From assembly GCA_029747015.1 (NCBI GenBank), contig JAKOGI010000009.1, positions 1,492,501 to 1,556,500 of the forward strand: a stretch of DNA of 64,000 nucleotides. Direction: 5' to 3'. Origin of the DNA: Carnegiea gigantea (Eukaryota > Streptophyta > Magnoliopsida > Caryophyllales > Cactaceae). A model generated the notes under the pieces. That model saw nothing but the letters and a program-made list of their open reading frames with translations. It was not told the DNA's origin and ran no database searches. Below are positions 34,366-47,549 of the stretch, piece after piece (the stretch's first letter is position 1; every line of letters starts with the position of its first letter). The translations under genes were made by a program, and so were the position numbers.

Positions 34366-35149
34366 TCGCTCATCTGCCTTCTATTTTTCCTTTTCCTCAG
34401 GTTTTCGATGTGACAGGTAGAAGTCGTTATATACTTATATGTATGCCATTGAAATCACCTCTTGCATTGAAAAAGGAGTCATATGTGCACATAGAGAAGT
34501 AGGATGTCTGTACGTTAACTTGAGAGTTAACAATGTATTGCGACGTTGTTTAAGTTCGTAAGCTTGTATAAGCTAATTACTGGAGTCCTGTAATGCATAT
34601 TGTTCATGAGTCGCTTTGTATGGCCATGTGAGCCAACTATCTGATTAGTCAGCAAACTTTCATTTGTATTGTTTATTTTTGGGATGTAAACCCCAGTACT
34701 CCGAATGTGTGATCCATTAAGTTGTGCTTTTCATTTCTTTTCTACTATTGAACTTTATTGAGTGGTTTACTCCGAGCGTGTGGTCCGTAGAGTTGTGGTC
34801 TCCAGCGTGTAGCCGTTGAGCTTGGTTTGGTATTCTTTTATATTTATATTCTATGCAGGAATTTAATGTAAGGCTTTAAGTCTGAAAAATGGTCAATTTT
34901 TAGGCGAAATTCTATCCGTTTCGCCCCAAAATTTAAGAAAACACTAGCACTCCTAGCCTTAGGGTTAAGAGGCGTTACATGAGATACCACATGAATGAGT
35001 CTCTAATCAATTTTAGGGGGGGGACGTTGCATGAGCATGGAACCTAGTGGCTTACAAATTGAATTTACCAATAGAACTTGAGCATGTACAAAACGTTTTC
35101 ATCTCTTAACTCAAAAAATATGTTCCATATTCACATTATATCACCATAA

Positions 35150-35240
35150 CAAAACCAATACCCATACTTATTTGAAATACGGTAAAGGTTTCTTTTCAAC
35201 TGCAAGTTTCGAGGACGAAACTTATTTTAAGGGGGGATGC
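35150..35240 (+). pseudogene. Carboxyl end of gypsy pol and polypurine tract
   Basis: 'FSTASFEDETYFKGG' is encoded up to 35240 and resembles the usual end of Tekay-type polyproteins. Its codons overlap the purine tract AAGGGGGGATGC just before the 3' LTR. Confidence 0.65.
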
Positions 35241-35499
35241 TGTAACGGCCCGAATTTAATATTCATTCCAATTACCTTGAATTATCTTAATTACAAATTA
35301 ATCAAGTTGGGCACCACATTTCAATTTAGCATTTTATATATACGCATATGTATTTGTGCAATTACAGGTTGAATCGGCACAATGGCTTCGAAATGGATTT
35401 TTGGTTACATCTGAATAATTCCTTCAAATACCAATAAATGCTTGAATGACCACTAAATAAAAATTAGCCTAACTATCAAAAGGGCTAATTTGAAAAACG

Positions 35500-35544
<45 letters not shown>

Positions 35545-38500
35545 TACGGATAAATATATTAATAATGTAACAATAATAAAAAGGTAAGTTACATTTAGAG
35601 TGAGGTAATAATCAAAATGAAAATTTATGCCCAAAAGTTTGCACCCAAAACATGTGCAATTTCATTTATTAATCTAGCCAAAATATTTTATATTAATTCA
35701 ATTATATATATATATATTTCTATATATATTTAATGTATGGAAAAATAAAATACAATAACACAAAAACAATAATAAGACTAATAAGAAAGGATAATCAGTA
35801 TAATTATGGGGGGGAAAAAGAAAAAAAGAGGAGAACCGACATAAGCACACGCAAAACAAGCCAAAAGCCCCCCCCCCCCAAAAAAAATTGCTCTGTCTTC
35901 TCCTCACACCCCCGACATACGCAACCCCATTCCTCTCCTTTGCTCCGTCCCAGCCAGCTGACCGTCGCTGCTCGTCGTGCTGTTCGCCATCGCTGCCAGC
36001 GCCTCCGCCGGCCACCCCAAAGCCTAACCCCTTTGTTCTTCTCACTGCTGGTACACACACACGTCAGCCGGAGCCTCCCCTCTTCGCCAGCCCTGTTCTG
36101 TCTCCGCCGGCTGTTGCTCGTCGTCCCGGCCCACCAGACACCACCAATCAGCCGCAACAGTCATGACCTCCTCTCTCCTTCCATTGCTTTGCTCTAATTT
36201 GGTGTGAAAGGCGTGAAACCCTAACCCCTCTTAATTGGGTTTGATTGGATTATGCTTGAATTTTTGTGGATAGTGATGAATTTAGTTTTTGGAGTATTAA
36301 TTTGTAATTTCTTTGGCTTTAATTGATGCTTTGATTTGTGTGGAAAGCTTGAGGTTGAGGATGAACATGGTGATGAAGGTTGGATGTTTAGATGTGAAGA
36401 TTTAAGCTTGTTCATGTTGTTTTAATGATGTTTTAATTTAATTTGGTGAATATTGAATGGAATCAATGAGAAACATGTCTTGCATGAGGAAGTGTTAATG
36501 CCATGGGCATGCTGACTTAGGGTTTAAATGTTTGAACGTAATTTAGGCTTGGTAATATCGATTTAAGGATGTTTAGAATAATTTAACTGAAAAATTGAAT
36601 GAAATTAATGGATTACCCAAGTGTTGGAGAAACGTGTTGCCATGGAAATGGGAATTATAAGGTTTGTGACTTGGATGTGAATTAAACTTATTATATTGAT
36701 TTAATGGTGTTCAAGTGGATTGTAATGCACATTTGAATGAGATAAAAGAGAAAATTATATTAGATGGATGAGTTGTGGTCATAAGCTTGATGGTTTAAGA
36801 TTAGATGCTTGAATGGAATCTAAGTTTAATTGTGTTGCTTTGAAGATTTTAGATGGAATCTCAGTAATATTTGAGTGAGAATTTGGAGGAATATGTATGT
36901 GGCCGATATTATTACGGATTTGGAAATTTAAGGTTTAAGGCTTGACTGTGAATTTATTAGTGGTTGATAAATTAAGTGATGATTAAATAGATATATATGT
37001 ATATAGGTATAAGATTAATGTGTGGAAGCGTCCTTTGAACTTAGAGGCCAAGTAAAGATGGAGTAGAGGAAGGGAAAGAAATGAAATAATGTTGATGTTT
37101 TGCAATTCTTAGGCTAAAAGTGACGGTCAATCAGATTACGAACTTAGGGCACTAAGGGAGTGATGATTGTGGCTAGGGATATTATATCCAAGGGTTCTAA
37201 TTGATATGGATTAGGACCAGTGATGCAAAACGCGGATTCGGTCGTGGTTGCGGTTTCGGTCGCGGTGGCACAGGTACGGTATGATACGCTTGTTGCGGAA
37301 CGGATCGCGGTTGTCGCGGCGTGAAATGGTTCACATAGTGCTTTTTCGGTTGAATTTGTACTTTTTTAGCTTTGTACTATGTAAGTAATTGTATTATTAA
37401 CATAATTTTTGGTCATATATGTAGACGAAGATCATTTATAACCAGTGCCCATTAATGCCTTGCGATTAATTAAAAGTTTGAATTTATATGCTAATATTAA
37501 CTGAATATGAAATGAATTAAACTATATAAACAACTTACTATGAAATGAATAAATATTAAAAACTAATGCAACCTTGGAATCATAATTTAAAGCCCAAAAA
37601 AAAAAAAAAAACCCTTACAAATTACAGCTTGATTGAAATGAATAAATATTAAAAAACTAATGCAACCTTAGAATCATAACTTAAAACAAAAAAAAGAAAA
37701 AGAAACCCTTTACAAATTACAGCTTGGTTCACGCGTCCACTTGAAGCTTCCACAGGAAGCCTCCCCGACTCTTACCCGTCCAAATTATGCACGACTTCTT
37801 CGGTTCTTCCTCACCAAAATGCATACAACTTCTCTCTCTTCTCTCTCCTTTGGGTCAGCTGCTCAGCTCAATTTTGTTCTGGCCTTCTGGGTTTGCTTCG
37901 TTGCCTCTGTTCGTCTCTCTCTCGATCTGCTTGGCTACTGCTCTCTCTCTCTGTTCCTCTTCAACGATTCTGGGCCTGCTCGAATGCTTCAGAACCTCCA
38001 ATGGTGCTTGACTTCTCCTGCTCGATTCTGGGCAATAAAGCAAGCAAATTAGTCCTCTTCAACGAAAGTATGTCAAAAACATGCAAATAATTTGTTAAGT
38101 TTGTAGATTTGTGGTTTTTTGCTCTGCTTTGTTTGTCTTCAACCTGAAAGTCACCGAATTGTCTTTTTTTTGTCCGGTCCACTCGTCCGTTCCCTGTTCC
38201 GGTACGGATGGAACGGTCGTTCCACAGTGACACGTTCTACCCACCGAGTTTTCGCCCAAACTCGGAACGCCAAAGTGAAAAACCGCGTCAACTCGGCCGT
38301 TCTGGCTCGGAACGGCCGAGTTTTGAATCCCTGATTAGGACTTAATGTAGGAATAAGAAAGCATTGGTTAGTAAAAATTTCATTTAACAGGGAGTGACTA
38401 GGAAATTGGACTTGAGCAAATGAGAGTGGATTTGATTGGCGTCGCTTTGGGCTTAAATTAAGATGATAACCATGGTATAAAATAATAATAGCAAAGCAAT

Positions 38501-39216
38501 TAATGTTAATCGAAGCAACCAAAACAAAGTAGACAATATTAACGAGTTTATAATAATAAATCAAATAGTAGCGGCGTCAACCTAGGCTTCTCGATCGGCT
38601 TGGGGGGTGAGCACCTAACTAAGATTGCATCAAGATGTACGCCGGCCAAGCGGTCCACTTCTAGATAATAACCAGTAAAGCAATTTTACTTATACGTTCT
38701 CTCTCTCCTGTTTGCAAAATAAAATGTTTTGAAATGCGGGCGCCCAACTAATTTAATATAAAACTTATTTTACTGCATAGGGATGTACGTGCTGAGTTTC
38801 AGCTCATTATTCGAATGTTTTTATGTTTTTTGTTTTAAGTAAGGAATTAATGAACAATCATCCTCTTGGCAAGCCAGAAGGTAGCAAGAAATGAACGAGA
38901 GATGCAATTTTACTGGGCGTTAGCTAGCCAAATGCTCACAGTAGGTTAGCACTATGGAGATTTGCTTATTGTTATTCTTTTGAAACTTTGGGGTGATAAT
39001 GCTTAGTATTGGTATGCTAAGTTATCACGTATATTATAAACTGCATGAGTGGACAGATGTTTATTTCATTTCCAAGGTTTAGTAAATCAGGTAGCCTTAT
39101 TCCATCACAGAACGGTGGTAATGCCTCCAATCAAAGACTTCCACTCCAAACCAAGTAAATAGGCGACTAAGTAATTAAATTAGACTAATCAGGCAGTAGC
39201 AATTGGGGGCGTTACA
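35241..39216 (+). repeat. 3' LTR of the giant gypsy element
   Basis: 3976 bp including the 1116-bp hAT at 37218-38333; about 2860 bp without it. It has (AAT)n at 35500-35544 and a C12 run at 35868-35879. Confidence 0.9.
37218..38333. mobile_element. hAT-type non-autonomous element in the 3' LTR
   Basis: The exact 8-bp duplication ATTAGGAC lies at 37210-37217 and 38334-38341. Ends are CAGTGATGCAAAACGCGG and, reversed, CAGGGATTCAAAACTCGG. The 5' LTR has the uninterrupted site. Subterminal CGG/GTTCCG motifs are frequent. There is no transposase. An open frame near 37741-38052 is leucine/serine-rich and not recognisable as a protein. Confidence 0.9.
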
Positions 39217-39278
39217 GCCTAGGTATTCATGGTGTGATTATTCTCAGAGATGGTCAAGAGGATACATCAGTTCTATCT

Positions 39279-39302
39279 ATCGATCTATCTATCTATCTAT
39301 AT
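39279..39302. repeat. (ATCT)n microsatellite
   Basis: Six ATCT units between the ORF1 fragment and the AT-rich repeat. Confidence 0.9.
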
Positions 39303-39319
39303 AACTATATATACATAAC

Positions 39320-40605
39320 TATGATGAATCTCATGCTTCACATGAGTTTTTATTAATGTTTATTTAATAATAATTTATCATTCTCACATCTAAAATATAG
39401 TATAAATAAAATTTCAAAATGAATATAAATGAAATTATAATAATTAATGAATTTTACATTTTAAATTTTCACATCATATTTTTGATATTCTTGTTTCATG
39501 ATTTCAATATTAGATTTTACATAATTCTAAGAAAAATACTAAACAAAAATGAACCAGTAATCTATATGTTGTTGTCTAAAGAGAGAAATGAATTTATGAC
39601 TTTCATTTTAATCACATGACTGATGTACGTGTACCACCTAAAAAATATACATAAATAATTGATGAGATTATAATGTATAGGAAAAAGGGTTACTCATCAA
39701 ATTATTGTAATATTATCACACTCACTTTTATTTTTTTTAATGAATATGTTTTTTCCATTTATCTTAGTTTACTCTCTGTTGGAATATTGTAAAACAATTA
39801 AGCACAGCTATTTTATTTTCGAGAGTGATTTGAATTTCCTATTTATCAAGAGCCAATGATATTTTAAAATAGTAATTGCATTGTCTTACAGAACATCTTT
39901 ACACAGTTAGATTGAATTGATTAACATCAAAGTGAGCGTAAAAATTTTTAGACAATTTTTAAAGGGTACAATAAATCATTATTATTATTATTATTATTTG
40001 TTTTATTGTTGGCTGACTAATATTTGTGTTATGCTGAAATAATTGCATAAATGATTAACGCTTTAATTGTTTGAGCTCATTATATTGCAGACCCATTTTT
40101 TACTTTTGAAACACTATAAATTAATAGTTTAATCATAAAATTGTTTAGGACTTGTTAAATTGTATGAGCAAAAGAGTACCTTAATTCTTTATTATAACAT
40201 CAATACTTTTATTGCATTATATCATTTTATAGTAAATCCTTTTTACTTCTGTGAACTAATTATTACATACTAAATTTAATTGTAAAATTGTTTTTGACTT
40301 TTGAATTTTAGTAGTAAAAGAGCACACTACATTTTTCTTATTGTGAAATTTGGAATCAAAAAAAATTAAAAATAAGACAGCCAATGATAATGTGCTACTT
40401 ACCAATCTACCATTAATCCATTAACACCATTCAATTTTATGTTATATATATGACGATGATATGATATATGATTATATGATATGATATGACATGATATGAT
40501 AAAATCGAGTAACTCTATGCACTTTTACCAAGCGTTCTAACTCTATTAGTTAGAATATTAATGAATTATGTTTAGTTCATGTTTCCTTTTAGCGTGTATC
40601 CAATT
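39320..40605 (-). repeat. AT-rich dispersed repeat, copy 2 (possible decayed Helitron)
   Basis: Homologous in blocks to 24002-24800, and from about 40166 on to 59497-59930. Near 39328 it has CTCATGCTTCACATGAG, a 6-bp-stem hairpin. It equals the common Helitron hairpin CCCGTGCTTCGCACGGG after C-to-T and G-to-A changes, most of them at CpG sites. Confidence 0.45.
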
Positions 40606-40607
40606 CT

Positions 40608-40716
<109 letters not shown>

Positions 40717-40887
40717 AACAACACACAGAGAACTGAGAAACGATTAGAAGTTAAGCAGCAATATTGATTCAAACTTGAAGTCACATGAAGACAAGAAGGT
40801 TATAGCACAAAGAGCCCTCAATGGATCAAAGGGCCTAATATTTATTAGCACATACTGATGAGGTTTGTTTATGTTCATACCGTTCAG

Positions 40888-41329
40888 TGCTAAAATGTCG
40901 CATTTTACATGCCTTTTTCATCTAATTTTAGCTCGTATAATAACATAATCTTTAGAATTTTTACTTGTTTTATTTACTTTTGTTGGTAATAAGTTCAACC
41001 GAGCAAGTGACGCGAAAAGGAGCAAAAAATGAAGAAAAAAAGAAAGAAAAGCAGTAAGGCGACGCACGGCCTAAAAAGTGGCACGGTCGTGCCACCCATG
41101 CCACCACACCGGTCTCCCGTGCGTTGTTTCCTGGCTCTACTTGATTCCTTTTAAAGGGCTTGCTTCGGGACTTTTTGGGGGTTCTTTCGGCGATTATTGG
41201 GCTAGTTTGAGGTTAAGTTTCAGTCAATAAAAACTCCAATAAGGGAGTGAAATTAGGAGATTAGATTGTATTTTGGTTGTTTGGATTCAAGATTGAAGAT
41301 TTTCATTCAAACCAATCAAGCCTAAGTTT

Positions 41330-41368
<39 letters not shown>

Positions 41369-41776
41369 CCTCTCTCTCTCTCATATTTTGTTCTTGTTTA
41401 AATTTTGTTAGTTTAGTTCTTGTGTTTGACTTTGTTTGGTTTAAATGTCTTGGTTTTCTTGTTAATCCATGTTTAACTAGTTTGTTATATTAGATTAGTT
41501 TCATTCTTTTTCCTCTCTAATTCATGTTTGTTTTTCATGCTTGCTAGTTTAGTTGTGGTGTGATTTCATGGTTTTCTTGTGATGAATAGTAGTTAGATTT
41601 TTTGAGCTTGGATTATGATTAGCCTCTTGATGACTAATTAGTCTTGGACTAGGCCTAAACATACCAACTTATGCCTGGAACTTAGAGTTTTCTCTCATGC
41701 CCACCAAATATTCGATGAAATGCTTGAGAGAGCTTTCATCCATATTTTTATGTGATTGACTTATGCCGAGAGGTGA
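40888..41776 (+). mobile_element. Athila/Tat-like gypsy LTR piece, left part, copy A
   Basis: Begins TGCTAAAATGTCGCATTTTA and includes a TTTTAAAGGGCTTGC promoter-like segment, a 'CCAATAAAAACTCC' stretch, and a (CT)n tract at 41332-41380. It ends abruptly at the GGTGA duplication of the solo LTR 41777-45220 and resumes at 45226. A second copy lies at 60418-61276. Family assignment is by general resemblance only. Confidence 0.45.
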
Positions 41777-43866
41777 TGTAACGGCACAAACCTAAAATTT
41801 ATGCTAATTACCTCGAGTTATCTTAATCACAAATTAATTAAGTTGGCACCACATTTCAATTTAGCATTTTGTATACTTGTAATATATGTATCTGTGCATT
41901 GCATGTTGAAAGGACAGAGTGATCTTAAAATGAATTTCATTATACACCCAAATAACCCATTTGAAAATTAATAAAGATTTGAATGATAACTAAATAAAAA
42001 TTAGTCTAATTATTCAATGGGTTATTTTTAAGAAGAAATATATAATAATAATCATCTATATAAGTAAACAAAGCAATAATGCAATAATAATAAGTTAAGA
42101 TATAATTAAAAAAGCGAAAGAAGTAATAGCTGAAAAAAGAAAGATTTTTTCTTTCAAATTTTACACCTGAATGGTGTAAAATTTAACTCACTAATGCTTA
42201 GTCACGAAAATATACCCAAAAATACATATATGTATTGGCGAAAAAAAAGGAGCTGATAAGGACCAATTTACAACCAAAAAAGAAATCTAACTTTACTTAA
42301 CAAAAAAAGGGAAACAAAAAAATAAAAATTAAAAAACTCATCAACCCCATCCCTTTCACGAACCCCTCGGAGAACCGCCCTTCTCAGCACACAAAAGACC
42401 ACCCTCCCTTGTTCACCGGCTGCCCAGCCATGCCGGTCACTCATCACCGCCTACCCGGCCGTCGGACGTCACCAGGTTGCCACCAACCCGCCACCAGTCA
42501 CCGCCGCCTCCGCCTTCATCTTCTTCGAGTGCTCAAGTGGGTGTAAAAGGTTAAGCCCCAATCTCTCTTAAATTCGGTTTAATTGTTTATAGCTGAAAGT
42601 TTTGTAGTGGTGATGTAATTGACTTTGCTGAATATTAATTTGTAATTTCCTTGGTTTTATTTGATGTTTTGATTGTGTTGAGTATTTGAGGTTGGAGGTG
42701 AGCATAGTGTGTGGGTTGGAGGTTGAAGATGAATATTAGTTTGTTATATTGATTCAATGGTGATTAAGTTGATTTTAATAAGTGTTTGGAAGAAAATTAG
42801 TAAAGTATCTTTATTTGGATGCATTGGTAACATTGCTATGGATATGAGAGTTTTAGGGTTTGTGATTTGAAGAAGAATATAAACTTGATTGTGGTTGATT
42901 TAGTGGTTTTAAGTTAATTATAATGAATACTTGAATGAAATTAATGAGGATTTTGTGTTAAAATTATGTATATTGGATGTGTGTGTTATGGTCATGAGTT
43001 GATTATTAGGGTTTGTGAGTTGGATGGAATTGAAGTTTGTTGTGTTGATTTAATGGTATTTAGGGAAATTTTAACGGTAGTTGAATGAAAATAATGAGGT
43101 ATATATGTGGGTATGATGTTTTTGTGGGGTGGTGTCTATAAGCTTGGTGCCAAGTGAGGCTGCAGAAGAAGGAATGAGGAAAATATAACACCCTTTAATG
43201 TTTTGAAAGTCTATGAGATAAGTGTGGGGTTAAATTAATTTACAAGATTGGAATGTTAAAGTGGTGTTTTTGACTAGTGATGTTAATGATTTTGCGACTC
43301 AGGATGAGAAGGAAGAAAGGTGGGAAATAAATTCACTTTAGGGGATTTGAAAAATTATTGGGCGCATATGAGTTGGTGGCCTAATTTAAAAGTAGTGAAA
43401 TGTTAACTAATAAAGTTTAGATTAAAGATAATCATTGGGAGTGACGTGAGGGGAGACAAAAAGCATGGAGGAAAAGGTATTGTCTTGAATTAATTTGAAG
43501 ATTATTTTTAATATAAATTTGAGAATTAAATTGTCGGTTATTGTTGATGTGAATTGGGGAATTACTTTGGGGACCTCGATAAGTTAATTATGCAACCCTA
43601 GGTGATAATTGTGATGTAATTAAGGTATTGGCAAGCCTTGTGTTTTGTTCTCAAATTGCTAATAAGCCTAACAATTGTGGATAAGCCAAATACTACCCAC
43701 ATTTTGCGGCTAGCGAGGAAGATAGGACAAAGGTCTCTCGACTTGGACCCAAAATCAAGCATATGACCTCGTCATAAACTAAATTGTGATTAAATAAACT
43801 AAATTCCAATGGCAGCTAGCAATAATATGACTATTAAAAAGACGCCAATGCCGACAACAACAACAA

Positions 43867-43911
<45 letters not shown>

Positions 43912-45220
43912 CAACAACAACAACAACAGTAACAGTAATAATGACAATGACAATAGTAACAACATTATTATTAACGAGTGTGTCAAAAATATTGTTATTA
44001 ACGAGCTTCTGTCGTTTACAAGAGATTCGTAACGATTATAATGATAGTATTAATAATAATAACGTCGAAATTAATAAAAACGAGATGAGTTATGTCATTA
44101 CACAATTATAACGTTAATAATACGAGTGTCAACAGTGTTAAAAGAAATAACCCAAACAAAATGAAATAGAATCAAGTTAAGTTAATAATAATGGGTATGT
44201 TAATATTTAAAAAGAAGAGCCAAAGATATCGAATTACTTGTTAATTTAGAAAATTTAATAAAACTTCTTGAACTCGCACTAACCGTGAAAATACGCATTT
44301 GGAGCCGAAGTAAGGCCACCTCTACTATTTCAAGTTGCCAACGAACATTTCTCAATAAAATGAGAGAGATTTCAAAGACCAGGTACGTAATTGCTTGTGC
44401 TCTTCGAAAACTCACATGTTTCTCAAGCTATTGAAAAAAACAATATAATGTTTATGTAATGAATCATTTTATGCAATCTTTTATCACCTAAGCAGATGGC
44501 CCCATTAATTATCAATCATCAGGGCTCATGCCTTTCAACTTACTTGCGCGATTGCAACTCGACTTCCCGATTGGCCTGAGAGGTGTGCATCTATATTAAG
44601 ATCGCTTCAGATGTCAATCAGGATCCATTTCCTAATAATGACCAGCAAATCAACTTTACAAGTACATTCTCTCTCTCCTGTTTGCAAAACAAAATGTTTT
44701 CAAATACGAGCGCCCAGCTAACTGAATGCAAAATTTATTTTGCCGCATAAAAATGTACGTGCTGAGCTTAGGCTCATTAATCAAACATTTTTATGTTTTC
44801 TATTTTAGGTAAGAGATCAGCGAACAGTCCTCCTCCTGATAAGCCAGAAGGCAGCGAGAAATAAGCGAGAGTCACAGTTTTGCTGAATGTTAGCTAGCCA
44901 GTGCTCACAGTGATCTAAAGCTAGCACCATGGGGACTTGCTAATTGTATATTCTTTTCGACTTTGGAACTGTTGTGGCTTAGTATTTGTACGCTAAGTTA
45001 CCATGAGTACTACGGTTGAAAAAGTTGTCAACTGTGTGTTCTGTTTTCAAAGTTTAGTAAATTAGGTAACTGAGTATCATAGTGTTGCAGGTAGTTCCAG
45101 ATAGCTTTGTTCTGTTATGGAACAACGGTAATGCTTCCTATAAAAAGACTTCTACTGCAACCATAAAGAAATAAGTAATCATGCTAGAGTAATCAGGCAT
45201 TAGGGATTAGGGGTATTGCA
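41777..45220 (+). mobile_element. 3.4-kb solo LTR of the giant gypsy family
   Basis: Starts TGTAACGGCACAAACC and ends GGGGTATTGCA, with GGTGA at 41772-41776 and 45221-45225. It is alignable along its length with the LTRs at 26023 and 35241 (same opening, GC-rich middle at 42350-42540, same closing segment). No interior or second LTR adjoins it, so it is a recombination product. It includes an (AAT)n-(AAC)n tract. Confidence 0.85.
43868..43929. repeat. (AAT)n-(AAC)n compound microsatellite
   Basis: About 13 AAT units followed by 8 AAC units. Confidence 0.95.
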
Positions 45221-45225
45221 GGTGA

Positions 45226-46525
45226 GGTCAATTAGCTAATGTGGGAGAGGGGATAGCCGGGTTCGGGATATGAAAATAGTCTCAATCCTAGCTAGGCTCA
45301 AGGGTTGCTAACTTTGTGGCCCAATTGGGCTAACCCCATGAACATAGATGGTTAGACTAATTAGACTAGCTCATGACCCTTGAAAGAGAAGAGCTTGGGT
45401 GGTCTTCGATGGCGCAACCGACTATATCTAGTTTTCTGAATAGTTTGGGTAGGTTAGGACTCATCTTGATTAGTTGGTCCGTCAATTGGTGAAATCATGA
45501 CTCCGAGCCTCTTTTCTTGTTTTTATTAGCTTAATTTAGCTTGTATTTCTTTCCCTTTCACTTAGCCTTGATCGAACCACTCGAGCTAACCTCGGTACTT
45601 GAAACCCAACTCCTTGTAGATGACACCCCGAGTACTTGACGATAAATCTTATGCTTGGGATTATAAATATCAAAACTGGAGTTCTTCCCATCAGTTTAAT
45701 AGAGGAACCACTTGTTCTCCCAATACTTAATGTTGGTGGCAGTAGTGAGAATACATACTCTTAGGTGTATGATATACATTACCCATAAGATAGCCACCAT
45801 TATTGAAGAGGGTGTGCATAGAACCACTTTATTATTTGGCCTACCATAGAAGCTTGGGCATAGTGTCGTTCAAGCATCGATCCCAGTAGCCTAAAATGAC
45901 GATGTAGAGTTTTAGAGACCTAATGACTCAAAGTTAGATAATACAAACCCCTTCGCTCTATCTCAAGTTCGAAGTTCCCTTCAAATTTAGAAGATAAAAA
46001 TTCCTATGTTTTAAAAATCTGATGCTATGAAAAAAGAGAGGAGAAAGCAAAATTAGCGGCAACGAAGAGGTATTGTCATGTCAATCTTGAACCTCCAAAA
46101 GTTCTATGCCGTCTCAAATAGCAAAAAAGTGATGTGATTTTGGCAAAGCCATTAAGGAGTACCAATTGTCAAAGGCACCAACGAAATCCAGTGTGAACAA
46201 TCCACATAGTTTTTATAATTCCACAAATGCAGCATATCTTATTGATTTTGCAAAGAAAGTGGGGGTCCCTACTCAGGAGATGAATCGAACAAACATTAGG
46301 AGATATGTTACAACAAAATATGAGTGAGCATTGTTAGTCTAATATGTTGGTTTAATTTGTTAGAGGTGGCATGGCTTGTGCATTGGAGTTACATAATAAT
46401 TGACCTATTGTGGGTGCCAATTCGTGCAACGTCATCCCTTATAGTGATCATATGGAAGGTTCTATAAGGAGCATTTGGCAAAGGCCCAAGTTAAGTTTTG
46501 TTTAAGTTGGTGTTGCCACAAGTAC
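45226..46525 (+). mobile_element. Right part of the Athila/Tat-like LTR (to about 45672) and unassigned sequence
   Basis: Continues the element interrupted at 41776. The segment near 45590-45660 ('CAACTCCTTGTAGATGACAC') resembles the 3' ends of Athila/Tat LTRs. Beyond about 45700 no family is recognised. A short frame near 46220-46330 (NAAYLIDFAKKVGVPTQEMN) is protein-like but unidentified. Confidence 0.4.
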
Positions 46526-46528
46526 CTA

Positions 46529-47546
46529 GGTACTGCCTGGTTTGAAGAAAAATGGTATTTACATAACATTATTTTCCATAAAAAATGTTTTTCTAAGGAA
46601 AATTGATTTTCATGCCGCGTTTTTCATCGTTTGGTACAAGAAAATTCATTTTCCATGGAACAAAGGAAAATGCCAACTGAATTGTTTAAGTGACAAAAAA
46701 TATCGATTGAATGGTCGTAGCAGAGATAAATGTTGACCGGATGAGTGAATGTTGAGCTTAAACTTCATCTTTGAGCTTTTTTTGAATATTTTCTATCGCA
46801 TAATCAAATTTCGATCTGAACCGTTGAAATTGGTTTAGTGACAGAAAATATCAACTGAATTGTCTAAGTGACGAAGAATATCGATTAAATTATCGTGGCG
46901 GAGAAACATGTTGACCAAATGAAGGAATATCGTGCTTAAAATTTGTATTTGAGCCTATCTTAATTTTTGCTATCCCATGATCAAGTTTTGATCCAAACAG
47001 TTGAAATTATTGTAGTGATGAAAAATATTGACTGCATTGTTTAAGTGGCGAAAAATATCGATGGAATTATCAAGGTGGAAAAAATGTTTATCAAATGAAA
47101 GAATATAGAGCTCAAAAATTGAAATCGAGCCTGTCTTAATCTTTTCTATCCGGTGATCAATTTCTGATCCAAACCGTGAAATTGGTCCACTCGCGAATCA
47201 ACTGAATTTTTTAATTGCAAAAAATGTCAATTAAATTATCGTGGCGGAGATAAATATTGATCAACTGAAAGTAATTAGAACTTAAAATCTGGATTTGAGT
47301 TTATTTTAATCTTACGCATCGGATGGTCATGTTTCATTTCAAATGGTTGAAATCAAATTTTGCGCCTAAATTCCGGTTGACCATATCGTCAAAGAGTTGA
47401 AAGGAGAAAATCAACTTCCTATCTTCTAAAAAAGAAATTCATTTTCCTCTATTGGGAGAAAATCATTTTCTTTGGAAAATAGTTATCACTATTGTGCTAA
47501 ACAACGGAAATTTGAAAAATCATTTTACCCTCAGCCAAACACTACC
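46529..47546. mobile_element. Harbinger-like MITE with internal ~177-bp tandem repeats
   Basis: Inverted ends GGTACTGCCTGGTTTG (46529) and, reversed, GGTAGTGTTTGGCTGA (47546). The flanking trinucleotides CTA and TTA fit the 3-bp target of PIF/Harbinger elements. Inside are about four tandem units of ~177 bp (starting near 46690, 46865, 47045 and 47215), each with 'AAAATATCGATTRAATTATC', a TTGACC/ATCAA block and 'GATCAARTTTYGATCC'. No transposase. Confidence 0.65.
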
Positions 47547-47549
47547 TTA

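Larger units (their letters stand above)
26023..39216 (+). mobile_element. Ty3/gypsy retrotransposon with 3.5-4.0 kb LTRs (chromovirus/Tekay-like), decayed
   Basis: LTRs at 26023-29549 and 35241-39216 start TGTAACGRCCCGAAT and end GGCGTTACA. The target duplication GCCTA is at 26018-26022 and 39217-39221. A tRNA-Met-type primer site follows the 5' LTR, and a G-rich purine tract precedes the 3' LTR. The interior (about 5.7 kb) retains only fragments of RNase H and integrase. The very long LTRs with TGTAAC ends suggest a Del/Tekay-type chromovirus (inference). Each LTR carries a younger nested insertion. Confidence 0.9.

Noticed and set aside
35733..36197. 154-codon + frame and overlapping minus frames in the GC-rich LTR part
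   Set aside because: Low-complexity Pro/Arg/Ser composition, not conserved as frames in the three other LTRs of the family; compositional artefact.
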